Shown here: positions 32,276 to 41,703 of the stretch, one piece after another
Layout: every line of letters starts with the position of its first letter
Numbering within the stretch: the first letter of the stretch is position 1
Assembly: GCA_017437755.1 (NCBI GenBank)
Contig: JAFRXI010000011.1
Coordinates: 37,955-101,954 of the forward strand
DNA from: Bacteroidales bacterium
Lineage (GTDB): Bacteria > Bacteroidota > Bacteroidia > Bacteroidales > UBA932
Direction: 5' to 3'
Length of the DNA stretch: 64,000 nucleotides
Position numbers and translations under genes: made by a program
The notes under the pieces: model-generated
What the model was told of the DNA's origin: nothing
What the model saw: the letters and a program-made list of their open reading frames with translations, nothing else
The model's database searches: none

Positions 32276-33729
32276 CAACAGAAAAGAGATTCAGGCTCTG
32301 GCAATGGCGGACCATCATCATCTCCATGCTGATCTACGCCATCTATTATTTCGTTAGGAAGAATTTCTCGGTGGCAATGCCCGGCCTCACGGCCGAATAC
32401 GGCATCTCCAATACCAGTTTTGGCGTTGTAATCGCCATAGCGTCACTTGTTTACGGGTTCAGCCGCTTTATAAACGGTTTTATAGTGGAGAAGGTGAGCC
32501 CCAAGAGCTACATGGCCCTTGGACTTGTGCTCTGCGCCCTTGCGAACTTCGGTTTCGGCTTCGGCGTGGACCTCGGGTATATGATCACGGGGGTGCACGA
32601 AGGGCCGCAGCTGGTGAACACCCTTGTCCTTATCATGGGCGTGACCATTATCCTGAACCAGTATTTCCAGGGATTCGGGTTCCCGCCATGCGCAAGGATG
32701 CTTCCGCAATGGATCGCTCCCGGCGAACTTGCCACCAAGATGAGCATTTGGAACGCATCCCATTCTATAGGTGCGTTCTCCGCTGTGGTTGTCTGCGGCC
32801 TCATAATGACCAACATGGGCGCCGACATGAGCGGCGATTCGTCCGTGGTGGCAAGGATAACTGCCAACCTTTCGTCGAGCATAAAGGGCTGGGACACGAT
32901 GTCGGCTGCCGACCAGGCGGCCAAGGTAACCTCCTATGCCGCACATTACGGTGCCTGGCGGTGGTGCTTCTTCATCCCGGCCATGATAGCCCTCGGCGGA
33001 GCCATCCTGTGCTTCCTCACCCTCAAGGATTCCCCTCAGTCGGTGGGTCTTCCCGAGATCGAGGGAACCTCCACCGGCCAGTCCAAGGACGGAAAGAAGG
33101 GCGCGGACAAGGCCTTCCTCTCAAAGATGGTGTTCCGCAACAAGTGGATCTGGCTCTTTGCGGCCAGCAACGTGTTCGTATACATGCTGAGGATGGGAGT
33201 CCTTGACTGGGGCCCCAAGTTCCTTACCGAGGACCGCGGCATGGACATCAACAGCGCCGCCTGGTCGGTGGCCCTGTTCGAGTTCAACGCGGTCATTGGG
33301 ACCATCTTCGCCGGATGGATAACCGACAAGGTTTTCAAGGGGAAGGCCCACAGGACCTGCCTCTTCTCCATGATTTTCGCGGTGCTGTTCCTGGGGCTCT
33401 TCGCCCTGGTTCCCATGTCGCCGATAGTGTCGACCCTGGTGCTGGCGCTCAGCGGATTCTTCATCTACGGCCCCCAGGCCCTTATCGGGATCGGATCCGC
33501 CAACCAGGCCACCAAGGACGCCTCGGCCACGGCCAACGGCCTTGTGGGACTGTTCGGCTATGTGGGTTCGGCGCTTTCCGCCATAGTGGTTGGCCGCGTT
33601 TCCGACATGCTGGGCTGGAACGCGGTGTTCATCACTTTCATATGCGTGGGCATAGTGGGAGTGGGGGTTTTCCTCGCCATGTGGAAGGCGCCCCGCGACG
33701 GCTACAAGAGGGCCCGCGGAGAAGAATAG
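32272..33729 (+). CDS. MFS transporter, organophosphate:phosphate antiporter (GlpT/UhpT) family
   Basis: 485 residues with about 12 membrane segments. N-terminal sequence WRTIIISMLIYAIYYFVRKNFSVAMPGL is the signature of the OPA family (glycerol-3-phosphate, hexose-phosphate and phosphonate antiporters). ATG overlaps the previous stop. With a PAP2 phosphatase, SGNH hydrolases and an oxidoreductase in the same run, uptake of a sugar-phosphate or glycerophosphate is plausible; the exact substrate cannot be told. Confidence 0.85.
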   Translation: MTTEKRFRLWQWRTIIISMLIYAIYYFVRKNFSVAMPGLTAEYGISNTSFGVVIAIASLVYGFSRFINGFIVEKVSPKSYMALGLVLCALANFGFGFGVDLGYMITGVHEGPQLVNTLVLIMGVTIILNQYFQGFGFPPCARMLPQWIAPGELATKMSIWNASHSIGAFSAVVVCGLIMTNMGADMSGDSSVVARITANLSSSIKGWDTMSAADQAAKVTSYAAHYGAWRWCFFIPAMIALGGAILCFLTLKDSPQSVGLPEIEGTSTGQSKDGKKGADKAFLSKMVFRNKWIWLFAASNVFVYMLRMGVLDWGPKFLTEDRGMDINSAAWSVALFEFNAVIGTIFAGWITDKVFKGKAHRTCLFSMIFAVLFLGLFALVPMSPIVSTLVLALSGFFIYGPQALIGIGSANQATKDASATANGLVGLFGYVGSALSAIVVGRVSDMLGWNAVFITFICVGIVGVGVFLAMWKAPRDGYKRARGEE

Positions 33730-33754
33730 ATTACCAAGAGACTAATAACCATAT

Positions 33755-36700
33755 ATGATGAGAAATTACACTGTTTCAATTGTTTCTGCCGCAGCATTGC
33801 TGCTGGCGGCCATTTCATGCAAACCTGAAAACCTGGAGCCCCAGGTGGCCCTGGACACAAACCTTACCGCATCGATGGAGCAGATGCTCTGCAAGACGGG
33901 CAGTCCCACCGACCATCCTTCATGGTCGGCCGGAGACAGGATCGCCGTCTTTACCGACGCCGGTACAAAGGTTTATTCCCTGAAGGATGGCGCCGGGGCG
34001 AGGGAGGCCGTGTTCTCGGGATCGCTGGACGGGGTTAAATCCCTGCTCGGTACGGCAATCGCGCCGGAAGACATGATGGTGGATGCGGAAAAGGTGAAAC
34101 TTCCGTCGTCATACCAGTGCGAGAAGGTCCTGCGCCAGCTGCCCGTAATGAAGGCGGAAGACGTGAAGGCCGGAGGGAAGGCCACTTTCCGCCAGCTTGG
34201 GGCCTTGCTGAAGGTGGCTCCGGAAGACGCCCCCTCCGAGGCCGACGGTATCGTCCTGGAATCGGACTGCCGCATTACCGGGGAATTTCCCGTGGTTGAC
34301 GGACAGATCAATGCCGAAACCGGGAAGTCCGACCGCGTGGTGTTCCGCTTTGCGGCCGGGAAGGCCCCCACGGTTGTTTTCATCCCCGTTCCGGTTGGAA
34401 ACATCACCTTCTCGTACGCTTTCCTGACGGGAGATGTGGAGATTGCCGGATCCAGGAGGGAGGCCGAGAAACCGCTGGCCATGGAACGCCGCACCGTGTG
34501 CCAGCTGAACGCCATCAGCACCAGTGCCGAACTTGCCGGAAAGGGCACTCAATCAAATCCTTACCTCATCCGGAGCAAGGAGAACTGGGCCGAGGCCGCC
34601 GCAAAGGCCAATGCCGACGAGGCCGGAGCCTCGGCATGGTACGCCCTTGGTGCGGACCTGGATTTGAGCGTCTTTGACATGCCTGTTTTCGGCGCGTCGG
34701 AATCACTGCCGTTCAAGGGTCATTTCGACGGACGTGGCTACACGCTCGACAATGTGGTGATCTTCAAGACCGATACCACTCCGGCATGTCCGTTCCTGTA
34801 CTGCGACGGAGCTTCCATCAGCGGCCTCAATTTCCGCAAGCTGCATCTCAGGACAAACGGAGGATACTGTGCCATAGTAGGTCACGCTTCCGGAACCACT
34901 GTTGAAAACTGCTCGGTGGAAGGGGAGATATTCAGTTCAGGAAACGTCAGCAACTATTCCTATACCGCAGGTATCATAGGCCGTCCCACAAGCTGCACCA
35001 TAAAGGGTTGCTCTTTCAAGGGGAACGTCTCGGCGGTAAGCAACCACTGCGGCGGCATTGCCGGAACGGCGATTTCGACGGTCGTTGAAAACTGCACAGT
35101 GGCAGCGGGTTCAACCGTCAGCTGCTCGTATTACGCTGGCGGCATCGTGGCCAACCTCACAGGGAGCGGAAGCGCCATCAGGAACTGCAGCTGCGGGGCC
35201 ATAGTGTCGGCCGGGACCAAGTATGCCGGAGGCATGGTGGCCTATATAACCGAAGGCGTAATTGAGGGATGCCTGCTGAGCGGCAAGGGTATCGTAACCA
35301 CAAAGGGCGAGGATGCCGGCGGAATTGTGGGCAGGGTGAACTCGTCCGGATCCGTAACCATCAACAGGTGTGCATCCTACGGCGACGTGTCCGCCCAGTA
35401 CGAGGCTGGCGGCATTGTGGGTATCTTCAGCACGGGATCAGGTGCTTCAGCCTCCATAACCAATTGCTATGCAGCCGGTTGCGAGGTAAGGGCAACCGGC
35501 AAGAACGGGTCGAACTATGCCCTGGCCGGAGGTCTGGTGGGATTCTGCCAGGGTTCCGGAACCCCCAGGATTGCCAATTGCGCCGCCCGTCCCGCCATGG
35601 TGTCGGGAGTCTCGGAAAGCATAGGCGCCCTGGCCGGGCTGCTGGCATACCAGAGCGTGGCCTCGGCTTCTGTCGAGAACTGCTACGTGTCCGTGGCTCC
35701 GGCCGACGTGCTTTATCGGAATGCTCCTGTAATAAATTCATCCTTAAAGTATTACGGAAGTTTCCTCGGGCGCAATTCCGCATCCGGAACCCCCTATACC
35801 AACTGCCATTACGACGCGTCGTTCACCTTCTGTGCAGCCGGCAGCGACTCCAAGGAAACCAGGAACGGCTGCCGCGGCCTTACGGCGGCGCAGTTCTCCG
35901 ACGGAACCCTGCTGTCGCTTCTGAACGAGGGCAAGGGTGACGGTGACTCCTGGAAGGCCGGAGACGACAGGTATCCCGTCCTTACAACAGTCCCTGCCGA
36001 CACCGATCCCAAGCCCAAGAACACCAAGAGGGTCAGCATCATAGGCGATTCCATCTCCACATTCCACGGATGGGTGCTCCAGGGGTATTCAACGCACTAC
36101 CCCAACAATAACAACTGCGACGTGTCGTCGGTGGACAAGACCTGGTGGCACCGGGTGATTTACAAGCACATGAAGAACGCCCGGATTGACCTGAACATCT
36201 CCTTCGGCAACACCACAGTGACCCAGACGCTCGACCAGTCCAAGGCCGACCAGTACTGGTTCAACCGCGACTACTGCACCCGGTTCATTGAGTGCTCCGG
36301 CGTGGGCCGTCCCGACATCATCTTCATACACGGCGGCACCAACGACTACGGACACAATACCGGCGAGGAACTGGCGCCGGGATACCAGATGAGGGGCAGT
36401 GCGGCCCCGTCCGACGCGATCTTCAACTCGGTATTCGCCCAGGCCGACGCCGCCACCACCATCACGGCATCGGAGGGCCTGCCCTACAACACCTTCCTCT
36501 CGGCATATGTCAAGCTGATGCAGATGATCAAGGTCAGGTATCCTTCCGTAAAGGTGGTCTGCATAATAGGCGACTGCATCTCGGCCGGAATGCAGAAGAC
36601 CATCCAGAAGGTGGCCGACCACTATGGCGCCCGCACCGTGGATTTCCTGGCCGTGAACGGCTACATGGACACCGAATACATGACCAAGTATTCCGGAGTG

Positions 36701-36775
36701 CACCCCGATGCCAACGGAATGGCTTTCATGGCGGAAAAGATCTATTCCGAACTCGGAGCCTGGCTTGAGGAATAG
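33755..36775 (+). CDS. GLUG-repeat lipoprotein fused to an SGNH hydrolase
   Basis: 1006 residues; lipobox AISC (Cys22). Fimbrillin-like N-domain ~30-265 (WSAGDRIAVFTD, FIPVPVGNITFSYAF). GLUG array ~270-735. C-terminal SGNH hydrolase ~755-1006 with GDSIS at 764-768, GGTND at about 860-864 and HPDANG near the end, close to the free-standing hydrolase at 27261. The fusion puts a polysaccharide-esterase-like domain on a long surface stalk. Unlike the 4309 and 10572 proteins, the catalytic part here is a canonical SGNH domain and not DUF4886. Confidence 0.88.
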   Translation: MMRNYTVSIVSAAALLLAAISCKPENLEPQVALDTNLTASMEQMLCKTGSPTDHPSWSAGDRIAVFTDAGTKVYSLKDGAGAREAVFSGSLDGVKSLLGTAIAPEDMMVDAEKVKLPSSYQCEKVLRQLPVMKAEDVKAGGKATFRQLGALLKVAPEDAPSEADGIVLESDCRITGEFPVVDGQINAETGKSDRVVFRFAAGKAPTVVFIPVPVGNITFSYAFLTGDVEIAGSRREAEKPLAMERRTVCQLNAISTSAELAGKGTQSNPYLIRSKENWAEAAAKANADEAGASAWYALGADLDLSVFDMPVFGASESLPFKGHFDGRGYTLDNVVIFKTDTTPACPFLYCDGASISGLNFRKLHLRTNGGYCAIVGHASGTTVENCSVEGEIFSSGNVSNYSYTAGIIGRPTSCTIKGCSFKGNVSAVSNHCGGIAGTAISTVVENCTVAAGSTVSCSYYAGGIVANLTGSGSAIRNCSCGAIVSAGTKYAGGMVAYITEGVIEGCLLSGKGIVTTKGEDAGGIVGRVNSSGSVTINRCASYGDVSAQYEAGGIVGIFSTGSGASASITNCYAAGCEVRATGKNGSNYALAGGLVGFCQGSGTPRIANCAARPAMVSGVSESIGALAGLLAYQSVASASVENCYVSVAPADVLYRNAPVINSSLKYYGSFLGRNSASGTPYTNCHYDASFTFCAAGSDSKETRNGCRGLTAAQFSDGTLLSLLNEGKGDGDSWKAGDDRYPVLTTVPADTDPKPKNTKRVSIIGDSISTFHGWVLQGYSTHYPNNNNCDVSSVDKTWWHRVIYKHMKNARIDLNISFGNTTVTQTLDQSKADQYWFNRDYCTRFIECSGVGRPDIIFIHGGTNDYGHNTGEELAPGYQMRGSAAPSDAIFNSVFAQADAATTITASEGLPYNTFLSAYVKLMQMIKVRYPSVKVVCIIGDCISAGMQKTIQKVADHYGARTVDFLAVNGYMDTEYMTKYSGVHPDANGMAFMAEKIYSELGAWLEE

Positions 36776-36783
36776 TCACTTCC

Positions 36784-37557
36784 ATGAGACGCTACGTTTC
36801 GGTACTGACGGCATTTGTGACAGCCCTGCTGCCCCTTACCGGCCAGGTGAGGGACAGCTCGGCTTTCCACTGGACGCAGCTGATAGCCCCCACCGTCCTG
36901 ATGGGTTCCGGCCTGGCCGTCCATTATGCCGCCCATGATACCTGGGACTTGCGGATACACGACCGTCTGGGAGACCCCGACGCAAAGCGGTTCGATTTTG
37001 ACGACGTGGTCCAGTACGTCCCTGTGACCATGGTCGTGGGGCTGAAGGCCTGCGGGGTGCCGTCGAGGCATCATCTTGTGGACATAATGATTGAAACGTC
37101 AATCAGCTACCTCACGCTTCTGGCAGTGAGCAGCGCAGCCAAGCCGGCGTTCCATACACTGCGGCCCAACGGCTCCAACTACCGCTCCTTCCCCTCCGGA
37201 CACACCATGGTGTCATTTACCGGGGCCGAACTCACAAGGATAGAGTACGGCTGGGGCTGGGGCACCGGGGCCTATGCCGTCGCCGGAGGGGTGGGCTTCA
37301 TGAGGATAAGGCGTAACTATCACTGGTTCAGCGATGTGCTGATGGGAGCCGGGGTTGGGATTCTCTGTGCCAACGTGGGCCGGTGGCTGCTTCCTCCGGT
37401 GCACCGGTGGTTGAGGGTAGACTCCTGGAACAAGGATACGATGAAGCCCGGGTGGCGCCGCTTCCTGTTCGATGAAAAAGGGGCCGGGGTCGCCCTCGTC
37501 CCCGTATGCGATCCCTTTACGGGATATTACGGCGCATCGTTCGCCATACGCTTCTAG
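36784..37557 (+). CDS. PAP2-family phosphatase
   Basis: 257 residues. Signal-like N-terminus and several membrane segments. The three PAP2 motifs are present: KPAFHTLRP (about 120-128), SFPSGH (about 135-140) and RRNYHWFSDVLMG (about 177-189), with the catalytic His pair. PAP2 enzymes hydrolyse lipid phosphates or undecaprenyl pyrophosphate at the membrane. It is 8 bp behind the GLUG-SGNH gene and ends head-on with ksgA, the two TAG stops sharing the palindrome CTAG. Confidence 0.88.
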   Translation: MRRYVSVLTAFVTALLPLTGQVRDSSAFHWTQLIAPTVLMGSGLAVHYAAHDTWDLRIHDRLGDPDAKRFDFDDVVQYVPVTMVVGLKACGVPSRHHLVDIMIETSISYLTLLAVSSAAKPAFHTLRPNGSNYRSFPSGHTMVSFTGAELTRIEYGWGWGTGAYAVAGGVGFMRIRRNYHWFSDVLMGAGVGILCANVGRWLLPPVHRWLRVDSWNKDTMKPGWRRFLFDEKGAGVALVPVCDPFTGYYGASFAIRF

Positions 37558-38315
37558 CGGGAGAGTTTCAGGGTAAGTTCCACAAAGTCTTCCACGTCCA
37601 GCCGCTCGGGACGCAGGTCGAATACCGGGTCCTGGAGGATGGACGTTTCGGTCACCAGCGGTTTCAGGGAGTTGCGAAGGGTTTTCCTCCGCAGTCCGAA
37701 GGAGGCTTTGACTATTTTCCTGAAAAGGGCCTCGTCGCAGCCGAGGTCTGTGCGACCGTTCCTGCGGAGGCGTATTACGGCGCTCTGCACCTTGGGAGGC
37801 GGGGCAAAGGCGCCGGGGCCCACGGTGAACAGGTATTCGATATCGTACCAGGCCTGCAGGAAAACGGAAAGGATGCCGTATGTCTTGGTTCCCGGAGGTT
37901 CGGCTATCCGCTCGGCCACCTCCTTCTGCACCATGCAAACCACTTCCGGTACAGAGTCCTTGTAATCCAGCACCTTGAAGAAGATCTGCGAGGATATGTT
38001 GTAGGGGAAATTGCCTATGATACTGAAGCTGCCGGGGAAGAATTTCTCCAGGTGGAGCTTCAGGAAATCGGCCTGGATGAGCCGTCCCTGCATTCCCGGG
38101 AAATGCGTAAGGAGATATTCCACCGACTCCCCGTCGAGTTCCACCATCTTGAGGTTGATGTCTTCCCGCTGGAGCAGATACTGCGTAAGCACCCCCATTC
38201 CCGGACCTATCTCAAGGGTATCGCCTGGTCCGGCGAGGGCATCCACAATCGCCCTGGCCGCCTTCTGGTCGGTAAGGAAATGCTGCCCCAAGGCTTTTTT
38301 TGCTCTTACTTCCAT
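37554..38315 (-). CDS. rsmA: 16S rRNA dimethyladenosine transferase (KsgA/RsmA)
   Basis: 253 residues, full length. AKKALGQHFLTD start, SAM-binding EIGPGMG (35-41), and the catalytic NFPY motif (102-105) within IIGNFPYNIS. It dimethylates two adjacent adenosines near the 3' end of 16S rRNA during small-subunit assembly. It is 20 bp downstream of the FAD oxidoreductase gene on the same strand, and its stop codon overlaps that of the converging PAP2 gene. Confidence 0.96.
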   Translation of the reverse strand: MEVRAKKALGQHFLTDQKAARAIVDALAGPGDTLEIGPGMGVLTQYLLQREDINLKMVELDGESVEYLLTHFPGMQGRLIQADFLKLHLEKFFPGSFSIIGNFPYNISSQIFFKVLDYKDSVPEVVCMVQKEVAERIAEPPGTKTYGILSVFLQAWYDIEYLFTVGPGAFAPPPKVQSAVIRLRRNGRTDLGCDEALFRKIVKASFGLRRKTLRNSLKPLVTETSILQDPVFDLRPERLDVEDFVELTLKLSR

Positions 38316-38335
38316 GTATTATAACAGTTTCATTA

Positions 38336-39694
38336 TCAGAATTCCAGACGGACCGATGCGGCCCTGAGGCGACCCTGCAGATAGGAGACGTCTATCTCGC
38401 TTGCGGCGCATCCGGAGGCGGCCGCCATTGCCGCTGCCGTGCCTGCTGCCTGCCCGGTGACCATGCAGGTTGATATCTCTCGTGCGTCCCAGGTAATCCC
38501 CTGGTCATAACCGAAGCATCGTCCCGCCACCAGCAGGTTCCGGGTTTCCCGCGGCAGGAGGGACCGGTACGGAATCTGCCAGATGGGGCGGTCCTTTTTC
38601 TCGATCCTGCGGCCCTTGTAGGTGAACGGGTCACACATGCCGCTCATTCCTACAACATCGTCAAACTCAGTCCATTCCATTGATTCTTCCAGGGTTACGT
38701 TATGCAGGCTTTCCAGTACCCTGGTAACCCTCACGCCAGTGACGGGAGCCAGTTCCATCAGGAAAATGTCCTCGAATCCGGGTTCCTTTTTCTTCTGCTC
38801 AATCTTTTCCCAGACGGCAAGCCGGTGCTCCCTCTGGGTCTGGGAAACGGCGAAAATGTCCAGGCCGTCCACGGCCTCACGCGTCCCGTAAGTGGAATAC
38901 CGCATCTGGGGAACGGGCGTACGCATGCAGAAAGACGCGTCTGAAGAGACCCCGGCAAGGCGGTACGACGTGCTCATGTGATAGCGCCGTGCCTCGTACG
39001 GGTCGCCTGCAAAACTGAAGAGAAGTCCGTCTCCGGTAGCATCCACGGCAACCTTGCATCTGAGGGCGATGCGGCCGGTATTGCAGTCCACGAGGACGCA
39101 ATCGATCCTGTTGCCGGACATCACCACTCCGGCCACGGTGGAATTGTAGAGGATTCTCACACCGGCGTCGGCTAAAGTCTTCTCCAGCAGGTATTTGGCC
39201 GCTTCCGGCTCGGCAAGGGGATTCAGGGGATTGGTGGCCCAGCCGTTGGCGAGCAGGGTGTCGCACATTTCGGAGCAGAATCCGCCGGTTGCCTTGTCCC
39301 AGGCCGCGACCTTTCCCTTGCCGTGGGTGGCCAGCACCGGCAGAACCAGACCTCCGGTCCAGAGCCCGCCCAGGAAATTGGCTTTTTCCACAAGGATCAC
39401 AGAGGCCCCCTGCCTGGCGGCGCAAACTGCCGCGGCAACCCCGGCCGCTCCTCCGCCAGCCACAACCACGTCGGCCTCGGCCACCACGGGAATGCGGTGC
39501 GACGGCTCCTTCACATAGCCGGAGACCTTCAGGTGCTTATCCACGTCGGCCGAGACGTTTGCCCGCTTGCCGTCAGTATAGACCTCACCGGGAACAATGA
39601 CCCCGGCCCGCACCTCCTGCGCCAGCATCGCCGGCGCCACAGCCAGTCCCGCCGCCTCCAAAACCGATGCTTTCAAGAATTTCCGTCTGTCCAT
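38336..39694 (-). CDS. Tat-exported FAD-dependent oxidoreductase
   Basis: 452 residues. The N-terminus MDRRKFLKAS has a twin-arginine motif, so it is probably exported with its cofactor. FAD-binding VVVAGGGAAGVAAAVCAARQ near residues 75-95, followed by EKANFLGGLWTGG. C-terminal DQGITWDAREISTCMVTGQAAGTAAAMA is the usual FAD-contacting end of the FAD_oxidored family, which often contains periplasmic dehydrogenases of sugars or related compounds. Upstream region shared divergently with aspS. Confidence 0.85.
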   Translation of the reverse strand: MDRRKFLKASVLEAAGLAVAPAMLAQEVRAGVIVPGEVYTDGKRANVSADVDKHLKVSGYVKEPSHRIPVVAEADVVVAGGGAAGVAAAVCAARQGASVILVEKANFLGGLWTGGLVLPVLATHGKGKVAAWDKATGGFCSEMCDTLLANGWATNPLNPLAEPEAAKYLLEKTLADAGVRILYNSTVAGVVMSGNRIDCVLVDCNTGRIALRCKVAVDATGDGLLFSFAGDPYEARRYHMSTSYRLAGVSSDASFCMRTPVPQMRYSTYGTREAVDGLDIFAVSQTQREHRLAVWEKIEQKKKEPGFEDIFLMELAPVTGVRVTRVLESLHNVTLEESMEWTEFDDVVGMSGMCDPFTYKGRRIEKKDRPIWQIPYRSLLPRETRNLLVAGRCFGYDQGITWDAREISTCMVTGQAAGTAAAMAAASGCAASEIDVSYLQGRLRAASVRLEF

Positions 39695-39785
39695 GGGTTT
39701 TACGATCCAAATAGATTTCAGATTTAAAAATATGCTAAATATGTCAAAAACACAAGCGCGGGAACGCTATTCGCGCGAAAATCGT

Positions 39786-39793
39786 TATCTTTG
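39786..39793 (+). promoter_or_regulatory. Predicted -7 box for aspS
   Basis: TATCTTTG fits TAnnTTTG and lies 22 bp before the aspS start codon. No convincing TTTG was found at -33. A perfect palindrome TTCGCGCGAA (39770-39779) sits just upstream and could be an operator. Confidence 0.5.
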
Positions 39794-39815
39794 AGGTTGC
39801 AAATTAATTAACGAC

Positions 39816-41582
39816 ATGTACAGGACACACACTTGCGGGGAACTCCGCATTGGGAACGCAGGGCAGAGGGTGACTCTAGCCGGATGGGTACAGAAATCGC
39901 GTAAGCTCGGAGGCATGACATTCATAGACCTCAGGGACCGCTATGGCATTACGCAGCTGGTGGTTGAGGCGGACGCGGATGCCGACCTGGTGGAAAAGGC
40001 CACCTCGCTGGGCCGGGAATTCGTGATCCAGGCCACCGGAGAGGTGATTGAGCGCCAGAGCAAGAACCCCAGGATGGCAACGGGTGACATAGAGATCCGC
40101 CTTGAGGAAATCAACATACTGAACAAGGCGGCAACGCCTCCTTTCACCATTGAGACCGATACCGACGGAGGCGAAGACCTCCGTGCCAAATACCGCTATC
40201 TGGACCTCAGGAGGGAGCCTCTCCGCAAGGCCCTGGAACTCAGGCACAGGATGGCCCATGAGGTTAGGAACTATCTGGATTCCAAGGGCTTCATGGAGAT
40301 CGAGACCCCTTATCTCATCAAGTCCACCCCCGAGGGAGCCCGCGACTTTGTGGTGCCTTCGCGCATGAATCCGGGCCAGTTCTACGCCCTTCCGCAGAGC
40401 CCCCAGACCTTCAAGCAGCTGCTGATGGTGGCCGGCTACGACCGCTATTTCCAGATTGTCCGCTGCTTCCGTGACGAGGACCTCCGCGCCGACCGCCAGC
40501 CCGAGTTCACCCAGATAGACTGCGAGATGTCCTTCGTTGAGCAGGAAGACGTCTTGAACACCTTCGAGGGCATGATGAGGACGCTTTTCAAGAACGTCCT
40601 GGGCGTGGATATACCCAATCCGCTTCCTCGCATGAGCTGGTTCGACGCCATGGACCGTTACGGTTCCGACAAGCCCGATGTCCGCTTTGGCATGGATATC
40701 CACGAGATTACACCCATGGTGCAGGGGCACGGCTTCTCCGTGTTTGACAGCGTGCCCTACGTGGGAGCAATCGCCGTTCCCGGGGCGGCGGGGTATTCCC
40801 GCAAGGAGACCGACGCACTCACAGATTGGGTAAAACGCCCTCAGGTTGGAGCCAAAGGCCTGGTTTACATCAAGTTGAACGCCGACGGAACGGTCAAGTC
40901 GTCGGTTGACAAGTTCTATTCTCCCGAGGAGCTGAAGGCCGTTGCATGCGAGGCCGGTGCCAAGGAAGGCGACCTGGTGCTGGTTCTCTGCGGCCCCAAG
41001 CGGAAGACCCAGACCCAGCTTGGCGTGCTCCGTCTTGAGATGGGCGGCCGCCTGGGCCTCAGGGATCCCAAGGTCTTCGCTCCGCTCTGGATCGTGGACT
41101 TCCCTCTCCTTGAGTGGGACGACGAAACCCAGCGCTTCTACGCCATGCACCACCCCTTCACGGCCCCCAAGCCGGAGCACGAGGCCCTCTTCTACAGCAA
41201 CCGCAAGGAAGACCTCGAGCAGGTCTGCGCCAATGCCTATGACTTTGTGCTCAACGGCTCGGAACTCGGCGGCGGCTCAATCCGTATCCACAATGCCGAC
41301 GTCCAGAAGAGGATGTTCGAGGTCCTTGGAATAGGCCCAGAGGAGGCGGAATACAAGTTTGGCTTCATTATCAACGCCTTCCGTTTTGGCGCTCCGCCCC
41401 ACGGAGGCCTGGCGTTCGGCTTTGACAGGGTATGCGCCCTGTTCGGCGGCAACGAATCCATCAGGGATTATATCGCCTTCCCCAAGAACAACCAGGGCCG
41501 CGACGTAATGATCGACTCCCCTTCCGAGATAGATGATATCCAGTTGGAAGAGCTTCAGATTAAAATTGATGTAAAAGATTAA
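39816..41582 (+). CDS. aspS: Aspartyl-tRNA synthetase
   Basis: 588 residues, full length for bacterial AspRS. N-terminal OB-fold anticodon-binding domain (about 1-105), class II motif 2 [18 protein letters not shown] starting at Arg216, a bacterial GAD-type insertion, and motif 3 GLAFGFDR (531-538). It charges tRNA-Asp, possibly tRNA-Asn too if the organism is non-discriminating; that cannot be read here. The palindromic element at 41583 starts immediately after its stop codon. Confidence 0.97.
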   Translation: MYRTHTCGELRIGNAGQRVTLAGWVQKSRKLGGMTFIDLRDRYGITQLVVEADADADLVEKATSLGREFVIQATGEVIERQSKNPRMATGDIEIRLEEINILNKAATPPFTIETDTDGGEDLRAKYRYLDLRREPLRKALELRHRMAHEVRNYLDSKGFMEIETPYLIKSTPEGARDFVVPSRMNPGQFYALPQSPQTFKQLLMVAGYDRYFQIVRCFRDEDLRADRQPEFTQIDCEMSFVEQEDVLNTFEGMMRTLFKNVLGVDIPNPLPRMSWFDAMDRYGSDKPDVRFGMDIHEITPMVQGHGFSVFDSVPYVGAIAVPGAAGYSRKETDALTDWVKRPQVGAKGLVYIKLNADGTVKSSVDKFYSPEELKAVACEAGAKEGDLVLVLCGPKRKTQTQLGVLRLEMGGRLGLRDPKVFAPLWIVDFPLLEWDDETQRFYAMHHPFTAPKPEHEALFYSNRKEDLEQVCANAYDFVLNGSELGGGSIRIHNADVQKRMFEVLGIGPEEAEYKFGFIINAFRFGAPPHGGLAFGFDRVCALFGGNESIRDYIAFPKNNQGRDVMIDSPSEIDDIQLEELQIKIDVKD

Positions 41583-41703
41583 GAATCAGCCGCATCGTTT
41601 CGGAACCGTATGCACCCTCGCATGTAGAGGGAGGGGCCCGCGGCGAAGCCGTGGGAAGGACGAGGCCGGAGGCCGAGGGTGGAGAAACGATGGCGGCTGA
41701 TTC
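41583..41703. repeat. 120-nt palindromic structured element, copy 1
   Basis: Outer arms 41583-41601 and 41684-41703 are complementary over 19 bp with one bulge. Inside, CACCCTCG (41613-41620) pairs with CGAGGGTG (41674-41681), CCCGCGGC with GCCGTGGG over a GAA loop, and GGCC with GGCC around 41665-41674. The core from ACCGTATGCACC to GAGGGTGGA is shared with 53729-53805. It begins at the base after the aspS stop and its right arm covers the aminotransferase start codon (41690), so a folded transcript would hide that start. Confidence 0.75.

Noticed and set aside
30704-32278. 524-codon ORF on the minus strand
   Set aside because: It is fully opposite the well-supported oxidoreductase gene; high GC content keeps antisense frames open. 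The protein is His/Gly/Val-rich with no domain.
39876-41180. 434-codon minus-strand ORF
   Set aside because: Antisense to aspS, which is certain.
41651-41689. GTG start for the aminotransferase
   Set aside because: These codons fall in the structured repeat; ATG 41690 begins the conserved protein.
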